DNA of 5,294 nucleotides from Firmicutes bacterium UBA5420 (GTDB taxonomy: Bacteria > Bacillota > Limnochordia > Darwinibacteriales > Darwinibacteriaceae): contig DHNI01000090.1 in assembly GCA_002409455.1 (NCBI GenBank), forward strand, positions 2,487 to 7,780. The letters run 5' to 3'. Below, in pieces: positions 1 to 4,923 of the stretch (within the stretch, counting starts at the first letter, position 1; each line of letters opens with the position of its first letter). The position numbers and the translations under genes were made by a program. Under the pieces are notes generated by a model, which was not told where the DNA came from, did not search any database, and worked only from the letters and a program-made list of their open reading frames with translations.

Positions 1-36
1 AATCCTTGTTCTAATCCTTGTTCCAATCCTTGTTGA
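1..36 (-). repeat. Three 12-nt tandem repeats encoding (Q)QGLE units at the Rpn C-terminus
   Basis: The plus strand reads aatccttgttct, aatccttgttcc, aatccttgttga: three 12-nt units differing only at the last two bases, probably continuing past the left edge. On the coding strand they give QQGL-EQGL-EQGL. Such Gln/Glu/Gly-rich tetrapeptide tails are common in Rpn and Uma2-like nucleases and often vary in copy number. Confidence 0.85.
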
Positions 37-752
37 TGCCCTTCTCGCCTCGCGTGATTCAAGCCGGACCGTAAATCTAAGAGAGCCTTTTCACGGAGTT
101 CATACATTCTCCGGGCATTTCCATCGGTTGCCAGAGCTTCTAGATCCTGATGGGCCTTTTGAATTGTGCGGTCTTTCATCAGTATCTCCTCCTTGACTCT
201 AGGATCAGTTCTGTCACTCAAGAACAACAACCATCGTGTAAAGGGATCTTCCAAATCTAACTCATCTTCCATGCCAAGCAGTGGCAATTGTATGAAATGA
301 ATCTCAAGTAATTCGGTCAATAAAAATCGGCTGATTTCGTCACGAATCCGAAACAGGTTATGGGAGGGGAGGCCGCCGAAATAACGAAAATCCAAGATAT
401 TCACGGCAATAGTCCGCTTTAGTTTGCTGTAATCGTCACCTTTGTGAAGTTGGGACGTGAACAGCTTGCTCCAATAAAAGAGGGAGCGGCTCTCCATATT
501 ACCTTCATTGGCTAGCTGCACCTCCACATTCACCTGCTCGCCTTGGCAAGTCGAGGCTCGAACATCCAATCTACAACTCTTCAACCCAATCAACTCAGGA
601 TCCAATCGTGTTTCCTGCAGAATAACTTTTTGAATAGGGCTTTGCCCAACGTTCTGGAATATGGCATTCAACAGATTAAGCAAATTATCCTCGGTCTGCC
701 TTCGACCAAAGACGTAATGAAACGCTACATCGTTCAGCGGTCTGAATTTGAT
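1..752 (-). CDS. Rpn-family PD-(D/E)XK nuclease / putative transposase, C-terminus cut by window edge
   Basis: The minus-strand frame is open for 250 codons from 752 to the left edge. The N-terminus (KFRPLNDVAFHYVFG, residues 2-16) matches the usual opening of Rpn/PDDEXK_2 proteins (xLRPTNDxxFKxxFG). The nuclease core follows: Asp63 in LDVRA and Glu77-Val-Gln79 in VNVEVQ give the D...ExQ variant of the PD-(D/E)XK site. The family block RSLFYWSKL...LHKGDDYSKLKRTIAVNILDF runs over about residues 89-130. The visible C-terminus is a charged helix ending in repeated QGLE units, also typical. Family members are DNA nucleases linked to recA-independent recombination and often called transposases. 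No canonical start lies between the in-frame stop at 795-797 and residue 24. The codon that fits the ribosome site and the family start is ATC (750-752), so the gene either uses a rare start or has lost its start. The family call is firm; expression is uncertain. Confidence 0.87.
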   Translation of the reverse strand, partial: MKFRPLNDVAFHYVFGRRQTEDNLLNLLNAIFQNVGQSPIQKVILQETRLDPELIGLKSCRLDVRASTCQGEQVNVEVQLANEGNMESRSLFYWSKLFTSQLHKGDDYSKLKRTIAVNILDFRYFGGLPSHNLFRIRDEISRFLLTELLEIHFIQLPLLGMEDELDLEDPFTRWLLFLSDRTDPRVKEEILMKDRTIQKAHQDLEALATDGNARRMYELREKALLDLRSGLNHARREGHQQGLEQGLEQG

Positions 753-760
753 TGCACTGA

Positions 761-767
761 CTCCTTT
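761..767 (-). promoter_or_regulatory. Ribosome binding site AAAGGAG that places the Rpn start at ATC (750-752)
   Basis: AAAGGAG on the minus strand lies 8 nt before the ATC codon at 752-750, an ideal spacing. The only nearby canonical codon, GTG at 757-755, is 3 nt from the site. It is in another frame that stops after seven codons (VQSNSDR). The site therefore supports initiation at the ATC or at a former ATG in its place. Confidence 0.75.
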
Positions 768-793
768 GCTTCTCCCTAGGCGCCCTTGCCTGT

Positions 794-821
794 ATTATAT
801 CATAAGCACAGAAGGAAACAA
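794..821 (-). promoter_or_regulatory. Sigma-A promoter with extended -10 for the Rpn gene
   Basis: The minus strand has TTGTTT (821-816), a 16-bp spacer and TATAAT (799-794), with a TGn extension directly upstream (TGATATAAT). Transcription would start near 787, leaving a leader of about 35 nt before the start codon. The site lies between the terminator of the upstream gene and this gene, as expected for a separate transcription unit. Confidence 0.75.
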
Positions 822-894
822 CCACTTGCCGACAATTCTGATATTTCCCAGAATGCAAGCATGACTTTTAATCATCTACCGCGAAAAGTGGGGG

Positions 895-926
895 CGAAAA
901 AGCCCCAAGAGTCTCCTTTTGGGGCT
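895..926 (-). terminator. Rho-independent terminator of the molybdopterin-fold gene
   Basis: Read on the minus strand, AGCCCCAA (926-919) and TTGGGGCT (908-901) form a perfect 8-bp stem around a 10-nt loop, followed directly by TTTTTCGC. It begins 19 nt after the stop codon at 946-948 and separates that gene from the Rpn promoter. Confidence 0.88.
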
Positions 927-945
927 GGATCGGGGCCATGTTTTC

Positions 946-2007
946 TTACTGCAAAACCTCAACTGTATATAAACTGCGCACCGAAGTGTTGGGCGGAAGC
1001 CCTGGAAAATAGCTGCAAACCTGGCCCTCATAGAAAGAGACGTAGCCCTGGGCCATATCTTCGTCCGTTACCTCAATTTGATATCCATCAAGGGCAGTCA
1101 ACCGATACATGTCTCCTTGGGCTATTTCCAGATCAGTCATTAACTCGAGGAAAGAAATGCCGACTACATCATCAACCATCTTCGGTTCATAATAGTTGAA
1201 GGCTTGCGCCAGAGATGCAAACGCATTGTCGCCCAAGAGGAAAAATACAATATCTCTCACGTGCATTCCCTCTGGCAGCTCGGGCGACAAGAACAGCGGC
1301 GCACTTCGGCCAGTTACCTTTATATAACCCGATACGAACTCGTCGTAAGCCTCATTCTTCTCAAAACCATCGGAAGCCTTGAAAAACACACGCTCTGGCT
1401 GCTCAACTATTTCTAGATATTCCAAGATCTCCTGAATCTTCAGAGCCTGATCAACATGACCAAAGTAAGGGTAATCTTCCAACGGGCCCATCTGGGCCAA
1501 GGATTCAAGAAAACGTATCGTTCTGACTTCAGCCCGCTGGATCTGATCTATAACCTCAATGCGGCTAAGATTGCGTACCCAATACATGGCCCGTTCACCG
1601 GGGATAACAACTCGTAGCGATTCGCCGCTTTGTTCAAGGGGTATGCCATCAACAACGTAAGCAAGAATGATTTGCCGTTCCATCAGAATCTCGCGGGGTA
1701 CGTCAATGGAATACCCATCGCTGGCTACAAGTCTAATCCCTAAGATGTCTTCTTGCCTTTTCCCATAGTGGGCCAATACATCACTAAACATCGCTCCCGT
1801 GGCGGCGTACTGGGTTTCCACTCCAGCTGAAGTCACCGGTACAACTTCCTCGGTGATTTGTGGAAGCTCCTTGATGAGCGTCAAGGGAACCATTACATCC
1901 TCAGCCAACAGCCCGCTCACGGTCACAGAATCACCAGCACAGGCAATTCCGACTGCCAAAACCAAGGCGAAAAAACTCACAGTAAGACGACTAATCCATC
2001 GTTTCAA
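946..2007 (-). CDS. Secreted protein with repeated oxidoreductase molybdopterin-binding (SUOX-fold) units
   Basis: An export signal opens the protein: KRW, a hydrophobic core (TVSFFALVLAVGIA) and a signal peptidase I site after ACA. The mature part resembles the oxidoreductase molybdopterin-binding fold (PF00174, sulfite oxidase/YedY type). The first unit shows the typical F..VL...G, RLVASDGYSIDV, and VVIPGERAMYWVRNLSRIEV ending (about residues 65-155 from the GTG at 2016). A second complete unit (about 230-355) ends RLTALDGYQIEV...RSLYTVEV, and an ASDGF segment near 213 looks like a third partial copy. The mature protein has one cysteine (QVCSYFPG, near the C-terminus), not where the Mo-ligating Cys of sulfite oxidase sits, so catalysis is doubtful. 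TTG at 2007-2005 is preferred because AAAGGAG lies 10 nt before it and only 1 nt before the GTG at 2016; TAA precedes the GTG. The long leader carries a likely Moco riboswitch. The fold is inferred from motifs, and the substrate is unknown. Confidence 0.78.
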   Translation of the reverse strand: MKRWISRLTVSFFALVLAVGIACAGDSVTVSGLLAEDVMVPLTLIKELPQITEEVVPVTSAGVETQYAATGAMFSDVLAHYGKRQEDILGIRLVASDGYSIDVPREILMERQIILAYVVDGIPLEQSGESLRVVIPGERAMYWVRNLSRIEVIDQIQRAEVRTIRFLESLAQMGPLEDYPYFGHVDQALKIQEILEYLEIVEQPERVFFKASDGFEKNEAYDEFVSGYIKVTGRSAPLFLSPELPEGMHVRDIVFFLLGDNAFASLAQAFNYYEPKMVDDVVGISFLELMTDLEIAQGDMYRLTALDGYQIEVTDEDMAQGYVSFYEGQVCSYFPGLPPNTSVRSLYTVEVLQ

Positions 2008-2017
2008 AACTTGCACT

Positions 2018-2024
2018 CTCCTTT
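2018..2024 (-). promoter_or_regulatory. Ribosome binding site AAAGGAG deciding the TTG start
   Basis: AAAGGAG on the minus strand is 10 nt before TTG (2007-2005) and only 1 nt before GTG (2016-2014). Ribosomes need about 5-10 nt, so the TTG, which begins the signal peptide as MKRW, is the better start. Confidence 0.65.
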
Positions 2025-2055
2025 ACGTTCTGCTGGGATTACCCGATAAACCGTT

Positions 2056-2090
2056 AAAAAATGGACTTCGCCGTTTTCAGGAAAAGTCCA
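2056..2090 (-). terminator. Intrinsic terminator inside the leader (riboswitch expression platform)
   Basis: On the minus strand TGGACTT (2090-2084) pairs with AAGTCCA (2068-2062) around a loop whose TTTTCCTGAAAA can add inner pairs, followed by six Ts (2061-2056). It sits after the riboswitch and about 50 nt before the start codon, in the middle of the leader. This is the classic position for transcription attenuation of the downstream gene. Confidence 0.78.
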
Positions 2091-2117
2091 GAATGCTAAG
2101 AATTATCTTGCGCACAT

Positions 2118-2138
2118 GAACAAGGCGCCATGCCCTTG
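2118..2138 (-). promoter_or_regulatory. Leader hairpin competing with riboswitch stem P1
   Basis: On the minus strand CAAGG (2138-2134) pairs with CCUUG (2125-2121), with further GC pairs inside. The 3' arm plus following bases, CUUGUUC (2124-2118), is also an exact complement of GAACAAG (2162-2156), the 3' strand of riboswitch helix P1. P1 plus this hairpin, and the alternative long-range helix, exclude each other. This is a pairing argument only; no folding was run. Confidence 0.5.
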
Positions 2139-2153
2139 CATCGCGTAGATATA

Positions 2154-2249
2154 TTCTTGTTCCCCTTTCCAAACGGGAGGCACCAGCATTTCCACTGATA
2201 CCCTAGCGGTTTGCCTTCATGGCTCTAGTGGATTTCAGCCCACAAGAAC
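2154..2249 (-). promoter_or_regulatory. Molybdenum-cofactor (Moco RNA) riboswitch, possibly the tungsten-cofactor variant
   Basis: The minus-strand RNA carries the block GCCUCCCGUUUGGAAAGGGG (2181-2162), which I recognise from memory as the conserved 3' core of the Moco RNA motif (Rfam MOCO_RNA_motif). The helices agree with it. P1 is UUCUUGU (2248-2242) with ACAAGAA (2160-2154), closing the element. P2 is UCCACU (2232-2227) with AGUGGA (2196-2191). A small stem GCC-AUGAA-GGC (2223-2213) lies inside P2. Moco RNAs sit upstream of Moco synthesis, molybdate transport and Moco-using genes. Here the next gene encodes a molybdopterin-binding-fold protein, an independent match. The short stem inside P2 may mean a reduced P3, so the Mo versus W type is undecided. 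A terminator follows about 65 nt downstream. Whether the cofactor turns the gene on or off cannot be told by eye. Confidence 0.8.
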
Positions 2250-2320
2250 GTTAGATAGAACAAACTCGGAGATCGAGAATCTATGAAATTGTACACCAAA
2301 AGTGGAAAAGGTGCATTTTC

Positions 2321-2349
2321 ATTCTAACAGACATATACTCCATCTGCAA
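2321..2349 (-). promoter_or_regulatory. Sigma-A promoter of the riboswitch-led gene
   Basis: On the minus strand TTGCAG (2349-2344), a 17-bp spacer and TAGAAT (2326-2321) with an extended TGn (TGTTAGAAT) form a good promoter. Transcription would start near 2314, about 65 nt before riboswitch helix P1. The whole leader would be about 305 nt. No T-run terminator is visible between the protease stop (2403) and this promoter, so some read-through from the protease gene is possible. Confidence 0.6.
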
Positions 2350-2402
2350 AGTGTATCCTGCTAGGGGCTGTAAGGCGCTGCAACTCGTAGCTACGCCTCG
2401 AG

Positions 2403-3146
2403 CTACCGAACAGACAAAGCGCTCAAAGGGGTGTAGAATTTGTTATAGCGAACTCCTTTCCCATCCATATACGATCCGCCCTTGGTCGGAACCATAATTG
2501 TCGCGCGTTTGTTGATGGCGGAAATTCTGCCAGTATAGAGCTTGTCCTGGTAAAAAAAGATCACCTCATCGCCAATTCGCAGTCCGTGCTCTTGGTAGGC
2601 AATCTCCTGCGCAGTGGGAAGCGCGTGATAACTTGACATATGGCCAAATAGTCTATGGGCAAGCACCTTAAAGCGTTCTTTGCTACAGTTTGACGTTTTG
2701 AAGTATACTGATTCGATGACATGGCACAGCTCATGCTCCAATACGAGAAGCAAAGCGCACAAAGCGCTTGGTGCCCGCAATCCGCATACTGTTTTTGAGC
2801 GATCCACTGCATCAAATTGAACGAGGAAGTTGACGCCGATTCGAATTTCGAAGCTCGTCTGATACTGCCCAGCACCGAGTGGTTTTCTCTTGGTGATGGT
2901 CTTTCCGGCACTTCTGGTCATGCGTGTGGAAAGGGAGAAAGTAGGTTCAGCCCCAACCTCCTCAGCCCAAGCTCCCTCGAATAACTCTTTCTCGTAGAGG
3001 TTAAAAAGAAGCTGAAGATCAAGAGTGGACAGGTGCTTAATCTGTTCTCCACATAGATGCGGCGAGGCTGCAATGAATTGCTGAGCCACCCTACCCCGCT
3101 TCCGTTCCACTTCTTTTTCAGTATGTGTCAATTCCATTAAGTGCAT
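2403..3146 (-). CDS. SprT-like zinc metalloprotease with C-terminal SH3/KOW-like domain
   Basis: The 247-residue protein has the zinc-protease motif His138-Glu-Leu-Cys-His142 in LLVLEHELCHVIE, with Glu139 as the expected catalytic base. Upstream lie the SprT-type segment STRMTRSAGKT (73-83) and the beta strand FEIRIGVNFL (99-108). Downstream, RFKVLAHRLFGHMSSYHALPT (158-178) offers further histidines for the third zinc ligand. SprT/Spartan-type proteases cleave proteins, in known cases those bound or crosslinked to DNA; the substrate here is unknown. Residues 188-247 (GLRIGDEVIFFYQDKLYTGRI, then NKRATIMVP and KFYTPLSAL) look like a small SH3/KOW or Tudor-like barrel, possibly for binding nucleic acid or protein. 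ATG at 3146 is preferred because AGGGGTGA ends about 7 nt before it; ATG at 3137 is an alternative. No signal peptide, so cytoplasmic. It is divergent from the MFS gene and seems to have its own promoter. Confidence 0.78.
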   Translation of the reverse strand: MHLMELTHTEKEVERKRGRVAQQFIAASPHLCGEQIKHLSTLDLQLLFNLYEKELFEGAWAEEVGAEPTFSLSTRMTRSAGKTITKRKPLGAGQYQTSFEIRIGVNFLVQFDAVDRSKTVCGLRAPSALCALLLVLEHELCHVIESVYFKTSNCSKERFKVLAHRLFGHMSSYHALPTAQEIAYQEHGLRIGDEVIFFYQDKLYTGRISAINKRATIMVPTKGGSYMDGKGVRYNKFYTPLSALSVR

Positions 3147-3159
3147 TGTTCTGTCACCC

Positions 3160-3194
3160 CTAGTTCGGGCATATCAATGATAGCATCCCGCTAG
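3160..3194 (-). promoter_or_regulatory. Leader hairpin overlapping the protease ribosome site
   Basis: In the minus-strand leader CUAG-CGG ... CCG-AA-CUAG encloses GC-UAUC-AUU-GAUA-U-GC, giving about 13 pairs with small bulges. The last arm (3163-3160) shares its AG with the AGGGGTGA ribosome site (3161-3154). It could modulate translation, or be a protein operator as DNA. This is read by eye and not folded. Confidence 0.4.
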
Positions 3195-3223
3195 GCCGCA
3201 TCATTCAACGCCGCCTCACCTCT

Positions 3224-3232
3224 ATTATAGCA
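3224..3232 (-). promoter_or_regulatory. Extended -10 promoter element for the protease gene
   Basis: The minus strand reads TGCTATAAT (3232-3224), a perfect extended -10 box. No good -35 box is seen at the usual distance, as is common for extended -10 promoters. Transcription would start near 3217 and give a leader of about 70 nt. No convincing plus-strand promoter for the MFS gene was found in the same 227-nt gap. Confidence 0.55.
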
Positions 3233-3373
3233 TAGGCATGGGCTGCAATCCGAAGTTGATTGGACACATGAATGAAGTGGAAGTCGGGTTTCGCATGCGC
3301 TTCCTGCATGTCCTAGCAAAGTGCGGCCATACTAAGACAAGTCGTCATTTCACTTTCAGAAAGGGAAAACTAA

Positions 3374-4567
3374 ATGGCAAAATCGGGGTTCCTTTCCTTG
3401 GCTGCAATCGCTTCGATTCCGTTCATCGTAACTTTAGGGAATTCCATGCTAATCCCTGTCTTGCCCGTGATGGAGCACGAACTGGGAATATCAACGTTTC
3501 AATCGAGCCTGATCATAACCGTGTACTCTATTGTCGCTGTGGTGTTCATTCCTTTAGCTGGAATCGCCTCTGATCGCGTCGGGAGAAAAAACGTCATCAT
3601 CCCTAGCCTAGCTATAACGGGTGCCGGTGGCTTAATTTCTGCCCTGGCCACAATTCTGGCGGTGCACCCCTTTTACTTCATTCTTGCAGGTAGATTCATC
3701 CAAGGCATTGGTGCCGCCGGGGCATTTCCCATTGTATTTCCCTTGATGGGAGATCTCTTTTCCGACGAAGAGGATGTTAGCCATGGATTAGGTATTGCAG
3801 AGACGGCCAATACTCTAGGCAAGGTAATCAGTCCAATTCTAGGAACCCTCTTCGCGGCCTTAGCTTGGTATGTTCCTTTTTTCACCATTCCCATTTTGTC
3901 GCTCCTGTCCTTGCTGATGATTGCGTTTTGGATCGACGATTCAAAGGCAAAGAAAAAGACGATGGCCATTAGCTCGTTCTTTAAGCTTCTTAAGGACGTC
4001 TTTAAAGAAGAGGGAAAATGGTTGACTGCTGTCTTCCTGTCTGGCATTGTCATCATGACGAATCTCTTTGGCCTGCTGGTCTATCTTTCCAAAATACTTG
4101 AAGATTCCTACAGAATTGTCGGAATTAAAAAGGGATTGGCTTTAGCAATCCCTCTAGTCAGCATCGCCCTATCCTCGTATTTGGCAGGAAAGTTCATCGG
4201 GAGAGAAAAGACAATCATGCGCCGGACAACGCTCATAGGGTTTTTACTTGTGGCAACGGCCTGTTTTGCTATGGTCTTCTTTCATGAACTATGGTCTTTG
4301 TTTGCCTTCATATCTGTTGCAGGAGTGGGGTTCGGCATTAGTCTTCCGAGCTTGGATGCGATTATCACAGAATCGATTGAGAAAGAACACCGCGGGACCA
4401 TCACCTCAGTCTATAGTGGTATGCGCTATGCCGGAGTAGCCATTGGCCCTCCCCTGTTCTCCGTACTTCTTCTATACTCTGTAGAATCCATTTTCCTGGT
4501 GGCAAGCGGATTGAGTCTCATGGCCGCTATATTGGTGTTTACCTTAATTCGCCCACCAACTGAGTGA
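3374..4567 (+). CDS. MFS drug/metabolite efflux transporter (DHA1 family, 12 TM)
   Basis: The 397-residue length is standard for a 12-helix MFS exporter. Motif A of the TM2-TM3 loop is clear: GIASDRVGRK at 63-72, with Asp67, Arg68, Gly70 and Arg71. The TM4 motif GRFIQGIGAAG (106-116) carries the conserved Arg107. The TM5 antiporter motif C appears as LGKVISPILG (148-157), which marks H+-coupled drug exporters. A charged, Lys-rich central loop lies at about 188-217. The second half ends with HRGTITSVYSGMRYAGVAIGPPLF (339-362), typical of DHA1 members. The substrate cannot be told. GAAAGGGA ends 8 nt before ATG 3374, supporting this start. The gene is divergent from the SprT-like protease and followed by a repeat array and a strong terminator, so it is probably monocistronic. 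Confidence 0.9.
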   Translation: MAKSGFLSLAAIASIPFIVTLGNSMLIPVLPVMEHELGISTFQSSLIITVYSIVAVVFIPLAGIASDRVGRKNVIIPSLAITGAGGLISALATILAVHPFYFILAGRFIQGIGAAGAFPIVFPLMGDLFSDEEDVSHGLGIAETANTLGKVISPILGTLFAALAWYVPFFTIPILSLLSLLMIAFWIDDSKAKKKTMAISSFFKLLKDVFKEEGKWLTAVFLSGIVIMTNLFGLLVYLSKILEDSYRIVGIKKGLALAIPLVSIALSSYLAGKFIGREKTIMRRTTLIGFLLVATACFAMVFFHELWSLFAFISVAGVGFGISLPSLDAIITESIEKEHRGTITSVYSGMRYAGVAIGPPLFSVLLLYSVESIFLVASGLSLMAAILVFTLIRPPTE

Positions 4568-4712
4568 ATTGTGTGAGGGACAGGCCCTCGATCAACTTTG
4601 CGGATTTCGAATTGCGTGAGAAGGTGTCCCTCGATCAGTTTGACGAATTTCGAATTGTGTAAAAAGGTGTCCCTCGATCAGTTTGGCGAATTTCGAATCG
4701 TGTGAGAAAACT
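4566..4712. repeat. Tandem 43-bp repeats, three full copies plus a decayed fourth
   Basis: Units at 4566-4608, 4609-4651 and 4652-4694 are each exactly 43 bp. They run from gaattg(t/c)gtg through ccctcgatca to g(g/a)atttc. The second and third are nearly identical and the first is more diverged. A fourth copy (gaatcgtgtgag...) starts at 4695 and fades after about 18-24 bp. The array begins on the last two bases of the MFS stop codon and lies before the terminator, so it would be transcribed in the MFS 3' untranslated region. It is not coding. The first unit contains a local GAGGG-acagg-CCCTC hairpin. Confidence 0.85.
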
Positions 4713-4742
4713 TCCCCTAAAATTCGTCAAAACGTAAACTTT

Positions 4743-4777
4743 GTAAAAGTCCTCCTCCAATTAGGGAGGATTTTTAC
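4743..4777 (+). terminator. Strong intrinsic terminator after the MFS gene
   Basis: GTAAAAG-TCCTCC (4743-4755) pairs with GGAGGA-TTTTTAC (4765-4777), a continuous 13-bp stem with one G-T pair and a 9-nt loop. The T-rich 3' arm acts as the U-tract. The A-rich 5' arm means it could also work on the minus strand. It ends MFS transcription and separates it from the NamZ gene. Confidence 0.85.
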
Positions 4778-4905
4778 ATCCCTTGCTGAATATTAAAAAC
4801 ATCAAGTCTGGGATTATGAATATGAGAAGCATGGAGACTAGGATCACCAAACCTAACACCAGACGCAACATCAAAACAAAACACTCCCCTTACACAGAGC
4901 GGCTT

Positions 4906-4914
4906 AAGGAAAGG
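4906..4914 (+). promoter_or_regulatory. Ribosome binding site AAGGAAAGG fixing the NamZ start at ATG 4924
   Basis: AAGGAAAGG ends 9 nt before ATG 4924. In-frame ATGs also occur at 4816, 4822 and 4831, but they lack a comparable site and would add a basic, non-signal tail. TTG 4915 directly abuts the site and is unlikely. Confidence 0.7.
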
Positions 4915-4923
4915 TTGAGTTTT

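Noticed and set aside
543..1199. Plus-strand open frames at 543-779 and 786-1199
   Set aside because: They are antisense shadows of the Rpn gene and of the molybdopterin-fold gene with its terminator. They have no ribosome site or recognisable domain, and the minus-strand frames carry clear family motifs.
2023..2029. Lipoprotein signal (GIAC) in the molybdopterin-fold protein
   Set aside because: The lipobox lacks Leu or a similar residue at -3 (Gly instead), and ACA-G fits signal peptidase I better. The cysteine lies at about 1941-1939, inside the signal region.
2008..2402. Small protein gene in the long intergenic stretch
   Set aside because: Short plus-strand frames here lack ribosome sites, and the minus strand is explained by promoter, riboswitch and terminator structures.
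2378..2415. Terminator of the protease gene (GTAGCT/AGCTAC stem over the stop codon)
   Set aside because: The stem is only 6 bp and no T-run follows on the minus strand, so it is not a convincing intrinsic terminator.
3147..3373. Plus-strand promoter for the MFS gene
   Set aside because: Candidates such as TTGTTC with GCATAT near 3147-3175, or CATACT near 3328, have poor boxes or wrong spacing. None was strong enough to list.
4566..4733. CRISPR array
   Set aside because: The 43-bp units are directly adjacent and identical through their whole length, with no unique spacers and no cas genes nearby.
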